Assembly (NCBI GenBank): GCA_963932465.1
Contig: OZ010796.1
Span: 77,943,292 to 78,007,291, forward strand
DNA from: Maratus speciosus
Taxonomy: Eukaryota; Arthropoda; Arachnida; Araneae; Salticidae
Length of the DNA stretch: 64,000 bases
Direction: 5' to 3'
In this document: piece after piece, positions 22,647 through 35,592 of the stretch
Layout of the letters: each line of letters opens with the position of its first letter
How positions within the stretch are numbered: position 1 is the stretch's first letter
Notes under the pieces: generated by a model
What the model was told of the DNA's origin: nothing
What the model saw: only the letters and a program-made list of their open reading frames with translations
Database searches by the model: none
Position numbers and translations under genes: made by a program

Positions 22647-24908
22647 CAGGGTGCAATATGTTATCTATCGCCGACCTTTAATTTCTCAACCGTTGGTCGT
22701 AGACATATAGTTCCAATTACAAAAACGTTTCAAATGAGGCAAATATTCATGTTGTGGCATTATTGAAAGTAAAAAATCAATTTTATAAAAATTACGAAAT
22801 CTAATTTTTTATACGGTCCCCCAGTCCCTATAGTTATATTGAGTAAAATGTTACACATATCATAACAGATATAACACAAAAAGTAAGACATCTGTACTAC
22901 AAAAATTATCACAGTTATTAAATTTCAAAGTTTGAGATTTTTGCACAGGATGATTTTGTCTTTCATTGAGGGATCAGTTAAAAGATGAGTTAAACTAATT
23001 CGAGATCAAAATCAGGGTGCAATGTCCTTCTTACGGCAAAACCACCTTTAGCCGGTATGTCCAATTCGGGGTTATTTCGTCTAAAAAATTGAGCTGACTT
23101 TTAGGGGTCATATACAAAGCGAAGAATGAAATATTAAAATTAAACAGAAAAATAAATATCAATTTATTATAATATCAGAAACAGGTCTAATATAAAAAAT
23201 GAGTACATCAAACGCCAGAATTTACTAGAGATGATGCTCAAAGTGTTCTTCATTGGTGTCAATGCTCAAATGAATGCGTGACAATACTGAGTCCCAGGCA
23301 CGTTAGAGTGTAGTTGGTGTGCAAAATGCGCGGCAATCAAGGATGATGCGCTGCTTCAGATAAACCAGAGAAGTGGTCTCAGTCACATAGACCTTTGCCT
23401 TGATTTAACCCCAGAGGTTATGGGAGTCACGTCCGGCTAACGTGGTGGCCACTGTGCCGGACCACCATATCCAAGGATCTGTTGACTGAATTCTGTGGCT
23501 AGATATGGCCGGACGTTTGATGTTTTATGTGGAGAGGGCCTCATCATGTTGAAACCACACCCGGAATGCATGTCGGAGAAGTAGCTCTTCATACCAGTCA
23601 CGTACCGTATTTTGTAGCAGGTGCAGGTAAACGAGGAGTCGAACAATCAAGGTTTCCCATATACCGCACCACACGTGTCGTACTGTGCGGGCAATGTGGA
23701 GGTTTTCCAGAGACCAGTAATGCACATTGTGCACGTTCACAATGCCACTCCGTGTGAACATTGACTCATCTGTTTACATAATGTCACAAAGGAACTGCGG
23801 ATTTTCCTCTAACGTGTTCAGCATGAAATTACAATAATCAAATCGTCGTTCGTGGTCACCCTGCATCAATGCTTACACCAGTGTCGGAAGGTATTGATGC
23901 GCATCATGTGCATGTAACAAATGCCAGACATGCTGACCACATGCCTCGCTTATTTCCGCCGTACTCAGTTGTGGAATAAAAAGGGCGAATGCAAGCACCT
24001 CCTCCGGTGTCAGTTGAACATTACACCTTGCCCGTCTATTTGTTCTGCGTCGTTGTGAAACAGAGCCGATCTCTAAGATAGTGCATTGCATCAGTTATAG
24101 TTTCATCCGTTGGATGTAGATCTTTAGGGAAATATTCTGAATAAACACACGCAACCTGTCTGGAATTCCTTTGATAGTCACCATAAATAAGTATCATTTC
24201 GGCATATTGCATGAATGCGTAGCTTGCCATCACGATCTCAGCGTGCATTGTCACTAATGAAGAACACTTTGAGCAGTATCTCTATTAGATTCCGGCGTTT
24301 GATGTATTCATTTTTTATAGAAGACCGTTTTCTGATATTATAATATATTGAGATAAAATCAGATATAACAGAAAAATAAATAGGTGTTTATTTTTCTGTT
24401 TAATTTCAATATTTATTTCTTCGCTTTATATACGACCCCTAAAAGTCAGCTCAAATTTTTAGATGAAATAACCCTCTTTGGTGATACCCCGATTTGGCGA
24501 TACCGGCTAAAGGTGGTTTCGCCGTAAAAAGGACATTGCACTCTCATTTTGATCTCGAATTACTTTAATTCATCTTTTAACTGATCCCTCAAGGAAAGAC
24601 AAAATCCTGTGCAAAAATCTCAAACTTTGAAATTTAATAACTGTGTCAATTTTTGTAGTGCAGATTTTACACTTTTTGTGTTATATATGTTATGACATGT
24701 GTAAACTTTTACTAAATATAACTATAGGGACTGGGGGAACGTATAAAAAGTTAGATTTCATAATTTTTTTAAAACTGATTTTTTGCTTTAAATAATGTCA
24801 CAACATGAATATTTATCTCATTTTAAACGTTTTTGTAATTGGAACTATACGTCTACGACCACCGGTTGAGAAAATAAAGGTCGGCGATAGATAACATATT
24901 GCACCCTG
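22647..24908 (-). mobile_element. DUF4817-type mariner-superfamily transposon with >600-bp inverted repeats, copy A
   Basis: A complete 2262-bp element between TA dinucleotides (22645-22646 and 24909-24910). The ends read CAGGGTGCAATATGTTATCT and its complement. The inverted repeats are unusually long: 22647 to about 23265 at the left and about 24244 to 24908 at the right, reaching right up to the transposase start. The central 1 kb holds one transposase-like sequence on the minus strand, broken by stops and frameshifts. The unit boundary chosen for copies A and B falls inside its right arm. Confidence 0.92.
23303..24254 (-). pseudogene. Broken IS630/Tc1-mariner transposase (DUF4817 group), copy A
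   Basis: Would have cut and joined the element's own ends. Fragments appear in the family's order. The N-terminal DUF4817-like helix-turn-helix segment holds YAEMILIYGDYQRNSRQVA and VYSEYFPKDLHP (24210-24110). A second HTH segment (RRRTNRRARCNVQLTPEEV..STAEISEACG) lies at 24050-23930. TDESMFTRSG, with the first catalytic Asp, is near 23760; WFQHDEA, with the second Asp, is near 23545; GYGGPAQWPPR, then PDVTP, LWG and VYVTETTSLVYLKQRI, run to 23330. A frame break follows the first segment; TGA/TAA-type stops precede ALMQGD and TDES; a stop follows WPPR; a frameshift before LWG removes the third catalytic region. Not functional. Confidence 0.9.
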
Positions 24909-25039
24909 TATATTCAAGATTAATTGAACATAAAGAAATTGTTTAAAACCTCATGACTGCATTCATTTGATTAAATAAGTTCTGTACTTCAACAAAAATT
25001 GAAAATCCCATTAAATATTTTCATACATGCACCTCTTAA

Positions 25040-25246
25040 CCCTTTCAGGGGCGGTGATATGTTTATGAAACCACTTAATTTTAAATCCCAAATGACACAA
25101 CGTCACTAGAAATTTGATTATACAATTTTCCGTTTGTTAAATATGTGAAAAACAGCTTTTTCTTATTTTCAAATTATTTTGTAAATTCCGGTGTCATTTA
25201 GTTATTTCAACATGTCAACAATGAAAGTGCTTTGCCCCTGAAAGGG
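25040..25246. mobile_element. TTAA-flanked MITE (piggyBac-like), copy B
   Basis: Counterpart of 579-785, with intact 13-bp inverted ends and TTAA at 25036-25039 and 25247-25250. The tandem relative follows at about 25260-25540. Confidence 0.8.
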
Positions 25247-25650
25247 TTAAAATGCTCCGGTGGTTTAAAACACTTGAGAATTTAAAAAACAGACGGCAGC
25301 ACCAAAACATACATTCCAGTTCTTTCCACAATGTCACCAGTAGTTTTATTATAAAATTTTCCGTTTGTTATATATGTAAAAAGAAGCTTTTTCTCATTTT
25401 CAAAAAATTTGTAAATTCCGGTGTCATTTATTTATTTCAGTATGTCGGCAATTAAAGTGCTTTGCCCTTGAAAGGGATAAAATATTCCGGAGGTTTAAAA
25501 ATACTTGAGACTTTAAAAAGCAGATGGCAGCACCAGAACATTCATTCGAATTCTTTCTGCAGGATTTTTTTTTTCTTTTGCAAGGCATGTTGTTCCTAAT
25601 TCTAAAATTAAATGGTTGTATAAAGATAAATAGAAATTGAAGGCTTAGAT

Positions 25651-27067
25651 GTATTATAATCCCGCATCCACCATCTTGGATTTATTTTCTTGCATGAAAA
25701 CTCCTTTTTCGCCAAGTAGTAAATGTCGCCAATGGTTGAATATTGTTGGTAGATTAATATAATATTGAAATAAAAAGAAAAGTGCTGAGTTAAACTGATG
25801 GCATTGAGCTCACAGGCTATTCACACTAATTGTATATTATACTCTTATTTCAAAGAATAATTCCCACAAAAAATACATGAAGGGGAATTAGACCCCGTTC
25901 CTCCACTTTAAACTTAAACAATGATCCTCCAAATCTAATCAGGGAAGCAAATTAACATAATAAACCGGTATACCAAATTTGAAGCAAATCAGATAATTCT
26001 GCATTAAAAAAATATTTCGCTAAATTAAGGGGGCTCTAATCCCCTTTCCGCCAATTATACTTAACTGATGAACCTCCAAATCGAATTAAGAAAGGTCCTT
26101 ATGAGAATGGACTTAGAAAAAAAAAAATATTAAACCAAATTGGATAATTCTGCATGAAAATTCAATTATCTAAATTAAGGGGATGGGTCTCCCCCCCCCT
26201 TTCCCCTTTTTATTCTTAACCAATGAACCTTCGAATCTAATAAAGGAAGCATCATATCGGAATAAACCGGCATATCAAATTTGAAGCAAATCGATTAATT
26301 CTGCATGAAAAACCAATTTATCTAAATTAAGGGGGGGTGGCTAATTCCAGCCCCCCACTTTAAACTTAACCAATAAACCTCCATTGGAGCAAATCGAATT
26401 CTGCATGAAAAACCCAATTTATCTAAATTAAGTGGGGGGGGGGTGTCTAGCCTTCCCTTCCCCCCTTTATACTTAACTAATGAACCATCAAATCTAATCA
26501 AGACAACTTCTTAACATAATAAACCTGTATACCTAATTTGGAGCAAATCGAATGACTCTGCATGGAAAACCCATTTATGTAAATTAAGGGGGGTTAACCC
26601 CCCTTTCCCCCCTTTATACTTAACTAATAAACCTCCAAATCTAATGAGGGAAGCTTCTTAACATAATAAACCAATATACCCAATTTGGGGCAAATTGAAT
26701 GATTCTGCATAAAAAATCCATTTATCTAAATTAAGGGTGGAATGATAGCCCCTTTCCCCCCTTTATACTTAACCAATGAACCCCCAAAACTAGTCAGGGA
26801 AGCGCCTTATCAGAATGAACCTAGAAAAAATATTTGAAGCAAATCGGATGTTTCTATCAAGAGTTATCGGGTTGCGTACATACATTCATACGTACGTACG
26901 AACATACATACATACATACATACAGAACCGGCGGGCACATTAGCTCTCAGGCTTTGATAGCCTGTGAGCTAAATACTGGAATATAATAATTACAACTATT
27001 AATTAAAAAACAATTTTTAATTCACACCAAGAAAATATCCAAGATGGCGTATGCAGGAATATAATAC
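25651..27067. mobile_element. Inverted-repeat element with ~150-bp tandem repeats, copy B
   Basis: Counterpart of 1191-2579. It retains the repeat segment around 26360-26395 (actttaaacttaaccaataa and following) that is deleted in copy A, so this is the better reference copy. The right end reads atgcaggaatataatac, slightly decayed. Confidence 0.6.
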
Positions 27068-27189
27068 CTCTGTTCCAAATTCAGCAACATAAGAACAACA
27101 ACAGTTTATTATTTTAACAATAAGAATTAAACTGCTAGAAAAATGTATATATGTCATTACGTGTATGTTAGAGCAATCTTAGTAAGTCT

Positions 27190-27193
27190 GAAC
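27190..27193 (+). other. Empty target site of the 5-kb insertion
   Basis: The sequence tctGAACagtataactcc shows a single GAAC where copy A has the 5068-bp insertion bracketed by two. This is the direct evidence for insertion and for the 4-bp target duplication. Confidence 0.85.
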
Positions 27194-28556
27194 AGTATAA
27201 CTCCTTGCTGAACAATCTAACCCTGCTGAAACTTTCTAAAACTTTTTCTGAATCAATTTAAAAGGTAAAGGCACAAAATTGGCTCTCTTGACAAGTGATT
27301 TGGAATCAAATTGCGTTTTCCAATTTTTGATGAATAAATTACTTATCGAGTTGGAAGTGAGGATATACCGCAACAGGTTTTTAAGACCGGAACCGAAACC
27401 GAAATCGAATTTCGGTAATCTTCTTATTTTCTGCCGAAGACGAAAATGTCCAAAACATTTTTTAAGTAATTAATACATTCATAAATGTACAGAATAATAA
27501 ATTAATTATTCGTGTAATTAATTATACGTGTGGTCCAAGTTGGCTGTATGTGCCTCTGACCAAAACTTTTTATTTTCATATAAAATAAAATTTAATTAAT
27601 TAATCTACAACACAGAATAAATTATACAAATTTCAACTAATAAAAAAATGTTTTGGTTATACATACTTCGATTTATCTTTTATAATTATTTTTTTTAATT
27701 AAACTTTCTCCTTGAGTACTCCAAACACTTCTGCGGTTTCAAACTAAAAAATTCCTGTTACTGCCTGCAGCATTTAAAGAGCATGTGAAAAGCGCCTTCA
27801 GAGTTCAGCAATATATGCACTGCTTGCTTTATAATTTGCACTCATGTCTTGAGTCAGTCATGACTGATAAGTATAAACAGCGAAGCTCATAGCAATCGAT
27901 AAAGAGTGTCTCGCATTTGAGCCGATGCAGCTGAAATTAATGACTAACGTTGAACATTTTCCGAAATAAGAATTGAGATTTTTGGAATACAGATAGTTAC
28001 AGTCAAGTTTCTGCTCGGCCGAATTTTTGGAAACATTTTCAAGGAAACACAAGTAGAACCACGAATTTGAGAACATTTTACCACAATTTACATTTTTTGT
28101 ATTTTTTTCTTGAAATGTTTTAATTGTGCAAGACTAAATAAGATGAAAATTTCTCTTACAAAAGGACGGATAAAATTTTCTCCTCAGGGTTCATCTGTAA
28201 TTTCTCTTAATTTACACGTTTTCTTTTACCTACCTTGAAAAGTGTAAAAGCGGAGTTTTATGTAGTCAAAGATTGACTATTCTTTCATTTTTTTGTTTTG
28301 TAAATGCATAACGCAAATTATTTTTCCTGATAAAATGTAATAATTAGCTAAGAATAGTTCGTTGACTTATTAAAATATAGCAGTATTTATATGATAAATC
28401 ACATCACCCAAAAATAGCATACTTAATTGATTTATAAAAGATGTTACATAAATACAATTTAACACCATTCTTTGAATTCCATTCATTAAATTAAATATAT
28501 AGCGGCACTATTTAACATTTCCAATTTGTACCTCAAGGAATTTTAATACAGAGTTA

Positions 28557-28957
28557 CTAGCTGCCTTCGCCCGCTGGCGGGCCCATCTTTTCAAAAGAAT
28601 GCCTAATTTATACGTAAATCTTGAACCGAACGAACCTCGAACCGTGTCCCCGTTGCCTACGGCACCGTATAGCAGGCGTGCAAAATCGCATCCTTGAATT
28701 CATAATAACTTTTCCAAAAAAAATCTCCAATCGAAAGAACCTCGAACCGGGTCCCCGCTGTCTACGGCAGATTAAAACAGGCGTGCTGTTCATGCTCTGA
28801 AGAATCTTGTTATACGACTTTTTCCCAAAAAGCAATCTCGAACTGAACGAGACTCGAACCGGGTCCCCGCTGCCTACGGCACCGTTAAGTTGGCGTGCTG
28901 CGCACGCATAACAAACCTCCATCTGAACGAAGCTCCATTAAACATCCTATCTATAGA
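28557..28957 (-). mobile_element. Small non-autonomous Helitron, copy B
   Basis: Counterpart of 9140-9544, 401 bp, with the same CTAG end, GCCCGCCAGCGGGC hairpin, TC start and three B-box-like repeats. An A run is shorter here than in copy A, which leaves a 104-codon minus-strand frame (28608-28922) open; that frame runs through the repeats and is not a gene. Confidence 0.85.
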
Positions 28958-31226
28958 TATATTAGTTAAAATTTTCTCCTACCCTGAGTCGATGGACGAC
29001 TCAAATAAGAAAATAAGAAATTTTCAATGATATATTACATAACAAATGTCGTCAAAATTTAGAAAAGTTCTCCCCAAGGGGGGGGGGGGGGGGGCAAAGG
29101 AGGAACGTGCCCAGCAGATGCAAAAAAAGAATAAGTGCTCACAGGGCTTTTCAACGATTTATCACATGAAAGGTGTTGACATTATTTGGAAAAGTGCCCT
29201 CCGGAGACCCCTCCCCCCACCAAATTCAACGCAGCCTCATTTTTTTAATTTTTTATTGCGTGATATAAAATATCTGAACGTTTCAAATCAATCAGTTAGT
29301 TAGTTTTCCGAATTTTTACAAATTCGCTTTCATTCTCTATTCAAAAAAGCACTTCTATTTTTTTTTTTTTTTTTAAATCCATTTTTGTAAAAAATAAAAA
29401 AATATGAATCGAATTTTTTGAAATTTATATATATTCCTAAAAAGCGTCTAAAGACAAGCCTAGATGCATGTGTTTAAAATCTCTAAATGCTGTATTTTTA
29501 AAAAATTCGATACCGTTCAAAACAATGCTAGTCTAAAAATTATCGGCACTTTTTATTCCAGATCACGTCTCTGCCTTTTAAAATGAGGCTTTTAAAAGAG
29601 TTATCCAATTAATAAAATAATAATTAATTCCTAAGGCTATAATTAAGTGATCGCGACGAAATTTACATAATTCTAATGAGCGAAAAAATTACACATGGTT
29701 GCATAAAAATTAAATCTAAGAATTCCATATTTGAATAATTTTACAGGCTGTGAATGAAGTCCAGTTTTTCCAGGCGACAGATGTCTTCAATCGAAACACC
29801 TACTATGGATATGAATTATTCTGTGTTAGACAGCTTGTCTTTTCAATGAAAATAAAAAAATGAATTTATAAATAGATTTTTAATGGATTTTTAAACTTTT
29901 TACAGGACTACGGGAATAAATTTTTAAATTTCTGAAAGGGGAAAGGGTCTGGCTGTGCAGTTTTGAATTTTTAGGACCCGTAGATTTTGAGATAGAGCCC
30001 CCTTTATAAAGGCCCACAACCTTTTATCCTTCTGGAAACGCTGTAATTCTAACCTCTTCCAGATTTTCGAAGAAATTGTTTGTAGTTTCATAAAATATTA
30101 AATTGAATGCTTTGTTGAATATTTTTAATTGGAGTTTTTAATTAATATCTCGAGTTAATTACCGGGCTCCTTTACGAAAAACTAAACACATTCTGGAGAA
30201 AACTTTTACGCGCGCGTACAGACCTAGAATATTACAATATTCCCTATATAAAACCCCTAAGATGATATAGTTTCTCAGCATAGAAACTGTAATGTGTTTT
30301 ACAGAATCGACCAAGAGATAGTCAGAGTAAACTAATCTGTCGAGGACATTAGAGCAAACGCTACATCATGATCAATCTTGGAGGCTCGACAGTCTTTGAC
30401 AAGCACTTAAATCCAGGACCACCATGAGCGACTTCGATCTCCCGACATAGTGAAACTAGAAAAGTACTTTCACTTTAAAAGGCATTTCCTTCAAGTGTGC
30501 AGCGCAAAAGTAGGGCGGGTCATATGTGAACCCTAGCTGAACACTCAGGTGAGAAAATAATGGAGGTTGGTCAAAGTCCTGCACACAGAGTGCCAGGAAA
30601 AATAATCAATAATAAAGAGATGAGACAGTAATTAAGGAAGTTAGTTAGTGATTTCTCCAGACTTGAGAGAGCATAGATCGGTTGGACGGATGCTTTGTCT
30701 CTGATTTTTGACAAGGCGTCGTCTTGATCCCAGGGAAGGGGCAGAGCTTCGTCGGTGCACGAACCTTGCGGCCCAGCTAGTTAAGACACGGCGAAAGTTT
30801 AGCGAGACGCGACTTTGCCGGTGAAAGGGAACTTACCCTTTGGCAGAACGATTCCGCGAATAGATTACCTTTGATCTTAGAGACAATTAACTCTGTGAAC
30901 TTTTCATCTCTTACAATGTGGACTTGCAACTAATAGCTGCCACCTCGTGACTGTATATTTTCACCAGTACTCAACTATAATTATTATTGTTGTGTTTGAG
31001 ATGTCTAGTAGCTTTAATCAAGAAATATACCTCTTTAATTTTATCTTAATAAAATAACTTAATATTTTGTGCATCTGAGTCATACTAAACTTCACACCTT
31101 CGAAGTATATTCACCGCTCTCGCTACCACACTTTGAGAACTTGGCACACGCGTTCAGACACCTCTCGCGTTTCTCTAGGACGTCGGAGTGCTCAGATGTA
31201 AGACCAAAGACAGACAGACCAACAGT
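28958..31226. other. Copy B counterpart of 9545-11805, no gene
   Basis: The G run at about 29081-29094 is longer than in copy A, and a T run at about 29359 replaces an A run of copy A. The GC-richer stretch of unknown nature spans about 30210-31060. Confidence 0.5.
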
Positions 31227-31540
31227 AACCCTCTCGCTGCGCACCCCGAGATATCCTCGGGCAACGTAAAAGTAGCAAAATTTGCGCAACCCGAGATTTC
31301 CTCTGGGATGAATTTCTTCTATCTAATTAATCCTCTTTGATTAGTCCCACCAGTTACTTTTTTATTGTAAATTTTGCCTTATTTAATCGGAGCATTTTTC
31401 CAGATCAAATTAAGCAAAAATTTTTGTTTTGAAAAACCGGTGAAAAAAGAATTAAAATTCTTCAAAGATGCTCGTCGCGAAGGGGTTAAATACGCACTTT
31501 TTGAAGCTATTTGATAAAACAATTACGCTGCGAGAGGGTT
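31227..31540. mobile_element. MITE with CCCTCTCGCTGCG ends, copy B
   Basis: Counterpart of 11806-12119. The right end has one substitution (acgctgcgagaggg for acgcagcgagaggg), so copy A keeps the better inverted repeat. Confidence 0.7.
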
Positions 31541-31555
31541 TATAGTAGGGATTAA

Positions 31556-31755
31556 CCGTTTCCGGTGCGGAGCAATTTTGTTTGTAAAATGATGAAATGG
31601 TGGACTGACACCGGAATTTACTAACGAATTTATTAAGAAATAAAAATTACTTGTTTTCCCGTACCTCATAAAAAGAAAATTTTAATTAAATATTCTTGAT
31701 GTCAGTACTCTTAAAATTAGGTGTTCTTTTTTGTGGACACCGTCTACTAAAGGCC
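31556..31755. mobile_element. TTAA MITE relative, copy B
   Basis: Counterpart of 12135-12330. Starts after TTAA (31552-31555) with ccgtttccggtgcggagc; its right end is decayed as in copy A. Confidence 0.65.
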
Positions 31756-33715
31756 TCTCATAATTCTGATAATTCTCTGGCGCCCCCATTTTTTTTTTCA
31801 CCCGGACAATCACCCATCTGCACTCCCCCTCCCCTCAGTATGCTCGCATAAACACACACTCGCACGTTACTTTTTACAATTAAATAAGAAAAATACGGAA
31901 TGAAAAGCATGGTATGAAAAGTATGATATGAAATATACGAATTTTTGGGGTATTATATACATTTATACACCTTCTTTTATTAGATAAGATTTAAACGCAA
32001 AACTAATTATAAAACGTATCATGAAACTATTATTACGTCTCAGCCAATCAGAATCTGGAATTTTGGCGGGCAACGGTTTTTTTTTTACCGGCTCGACGAA
32101 AGAGACTGTTTCAGTTAAAGTATCCTATGAAAGTAACTTCTGTTTTGTTTCTAGAACATTTCGTTTCCCGCTGACAACAACTTTTAGTAACTTGAAGTTT
32201 TATCTTTTAAAATGAAGCTGAGATCTTTTAAAATGAAGCTGAGTCACTAAATGATTACGAATACATCGGTAATGAAAAAAAAAAAAAAAAGAGCTGACAT
32301 ACTGTATTTTTTTATGTGAAGAGGTATGATTTCATCTATTGACTCATTAAGCGTTTACAGCAATACTGATTGTTTGGCGTAATATAGTGTGACTATCTTT
32401 TGTGTTTGTGCCTCTACAGATGCTAGTAGACTGAATGTTTTCATTATAATTCGGAAAAAAAATTATTTGGATTATCGCTAACGTTTTACAAGCTTGGAAC
32501 GTGCTTATATAATAAAAAATTTTGAGATTTTGCAATATATAAATTTATATTCGTTATAAATCAGACTATTTACAGGAATGTTTAAAAAATATAGGGCCAA
32601 GAAAATTGTGAATATTTTAATCAAATTGGATTTGACAACAAATTTTTGGATAACCTCCCCTCGAAGGTAAGCTTGTGTAGAACGATACAATATTATTCAA
32701 TTTCGAACAGGACATCGAAAGTTCTTACTTATTTTATAGTGAAATTACTTATTTATATTATTTTATCAGAATAATTTGCATTTTCATACTTCTTTCGTGT
32801 ATTCAATAAATATTTTTTGTTTTAAAAGATTTGTGTGTTCATTTTTGACGATTTTCGATGAATGCATGTCAACATTTTTTCATTATAATTTTGAAAAATA
32901 AAGTTGCAGTATTATATACGTATATATTTTATGTGAGTATAAACTATTAATTTGTCTGTAAAAATGTCAAGCAATATTATATAAAAAATTGCTTAGTTTA
33001 TAATCTATATAAAAAATGAAGCAAATTCCAAAAAAAAATGTTGAATCATTTGCTGAAAAAGAAATACTCAGCTTCGGTTTAGTAGCCTTTTATTTTCACT
33101 TTAGTTTGTTAACAAATTTAATTAATATGTAAAATAATTCTACCAATTTAATATATGGATTCTATCAATATATTAAATTCCTTATAACATTTTGTTTCGC
33201 GGCTAAAACTATATGTTATTTACCTGAATTTTTATTAAATTGTCTCTTCTCTGTGTAGAACAGGTAATTCACTCAATATTTACTATTATATGAAAATTGT
33301 AAAATAATCACTCATTGTGATTCATTTTTTGTATTTTAGAATAAGATATATGCACTTTTAGGGGGGGGGGGGGGATCGGAGGATTATTAAATTAAAGACT
33401 TGTCAAAACTGATTTTTGTGAAATAAGTTTTTGACACTGAAATAACTTATGTAGTAAAGCATTTTTTTCCTTAATTCGGAAATGCCAACTTAAAAAAATA
33501 TTAGAAAAAATCCACATAATATTATTTGTTTTGAAAGCGAATTATAATTGTTTTGTATTATCTTATTTATGTGTTCTAAACTATATACAAGATAGATAAT
33601 TCAAACAAATTATTGTGGCTATGATTATTAGTAATAAAATTCAAATGTTCCATTTTTTAATAGTTAATGCTATTAAAAATATTTTTCTATAAAAGCTATA
33701 TAATGATTTACTATA
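31756..33715. other. Copy B counterpart of 12331-14288, no gene
   Basis: Same AT-rich sequence with scattered substitutions; the A run near 32275 and the G run near 33361 differ in length from copy A. Confidence 0.5.
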
Positions 33716-35592
33716 CAGGGTGTCCGGTCTCAACGGTGTCCAATGGCTAATTCCTAAACCGTTAGTCATAGACATATAGTTCCAATTACAAAAATGTTTT
33801 AAATCAGGTAAAGAAACATTTTAAAAGCGATTTGGGTCAATAACAACATTTCTTAAAAAATTAAGAAATTTAAATTTTATACGGTCCCCCGGTCCTATAA
33901 GTTATATTTAGTAATTTTTTCCTATTGCACTGACAAGTCAGACAAAAAAAGTCCCATTCATATAACGCTAAAATTGAGCGAGTTATGAAACTTTAAAAAT
34001 GCATGACTTATGCAACGTTTCTACTCTGAAAACAAATGAGTTCGGCTTGGTTTTCAGGGATCGTATACCAAGTGTTTAAAGTATTCGAAGATCTTACTTC
34101 ATTTGTATCTGCGCTTTGAAAAAAAATCTTACAAGTATTATGATTAAGTCTCAAATTTGGATTTGAGACTGTTTCTCTTATGATTTCTTTTTAAAAAAAT
34201 TATGTTTTTTTGTAAGCTTTTATGTTACTTCAACAATCTTATGTATGTTTTTCCAGTTCAAAATTTTAACTCTAACTTTAACACACTTTTAAATATCTGA
34301 TCACGATTGCACTTTACATACTGGCGCAAATCCGATAACAATCTAATATTATTAAGATTTTCGGTGGTTACCATTTATACTTATTTTACAGGATAACACA
34401 AAAATTTCGGATAGATTTCTGCCAAAGAGTTTAAGAAAAAGTTTTAGATTAGATAATACAAGACTGCGATTGTTGGGCTTTTTAACTTTTATGCATTTTT
34501 TAGCACTGAATCTGAAAATTACCTTAATTATTAACCATCATGTCAGGATCTTTCGCAAATCATAAATTTTCAAATTTAAAGAATAACAAAAATCGAATAC
34601 TATAAAATAGAGGAGATGGTTGTGTTTTTTGACTTTTGATAATTGATTTTTACGCACTTTTTAGCACTGAATCCGAAAATGATCTTCATTTTTAACCATC
34701 ACGTTAGATTTTTTTGCAAATCGCAAATGTGTAAGTTAAAATATAGCGAAAATCTCATACTATAAAATATATGTAAAACATTTTTTATTTTATTAAAAAA
34801 TTTATTCGATATTTTTGCTTATCCTAGGATTCTTACAGCTAAACAGCTGAGTTGTCCGATGAGATGGGGGAAGAAATTCAATTTTAACACTGAACTTCTT
34901 AACTTTGAAATTTGCAATTTTCGAAAAATCCTGATATGATAGTTCAAAATGAAGGTCAATTTGGGATTCAGCGGTACAGAATATATAAGAATCAATTATC
35001 AAAAGCTAAAAAACATGACATAATCCAACTTTTGCAGGCTTGTGCAATCTAATAATATTTTTAAATGCGTATCAGAATTGAGGCTGTTAATTTATAATCA
35101 TTTTATTTAACAAAAATTCTGTTTTTTCCTTCTTTTTAAATATTTATTACAAATTGTATATTTTGCATTAATATGCCAGAATGATTAAAGATTTCAAATT
35201 TATATTGCAATGCTAATTTTACTCCCAAACATTTTTTATATCTGACGAAATTATATTTCGACTAAATTTGTGAATGACCCCCAATTTGCAGCAAAAAATA
35301 TGCTCCAACTTTAAACAGCTATTACTCGGTCAATTTTAATCGTAGAACAACGGAACTTTTGTTGTATTACTTGTCAGTGTAAAAGGAAAATTTCACTGAA
35401 TATAACTTATAAGACAGGGAGACCGTATAAAAATTTAAATTTCGCAATTTTTTAAGAAATGTTTTTATTAACCCAAATCGCTTTTAAAATATTTCTTTAC
35501 CTGATTTAAAACATTTTTGTAATTGGAACTATATGTCTATGGCTAACGGTTTAGGAATTAGCCATTGGACACCGTTGAGACCGGACACCCTG
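33716..35592. mobile_element. 1.88-kb non-autonomous mariner-like element, copy B
   Basis: Counterpart of 14289-16166, 1877 bp, flanked by TA at 33714-33715 and 35593-35594, with the same long inverted repeats and internal direct repeats. A minus-strand frame of 66 codons (34802-35002) is open here only by chance substitutions. Confidence 0.88.

Larger units (their letters stand above)
1..24461 (+). repeat. Segmental duplication, copy A (with 5-kb insertion)
   Basis: First visible copy of a direct tandem repeat. Base 1 matches base 24462 and base 43871, and the order of landmarks is the same in copies A and B: TTAA MITE, small Helitron, mariner-like element, palindromic array, transposase pseudogene. 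Copy A is longer than copy B by 5052 bp, explained by the insertion at 2706-7773 plus small indels. It also lacks about 45 bp near 1908 that copy B keeps, and has a 43-T run where copy B has 15. The true upstream edge is outside the window. Substitutions and indels scattered along the copies argue against a simple duplicated read. Confidence 0.93.
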
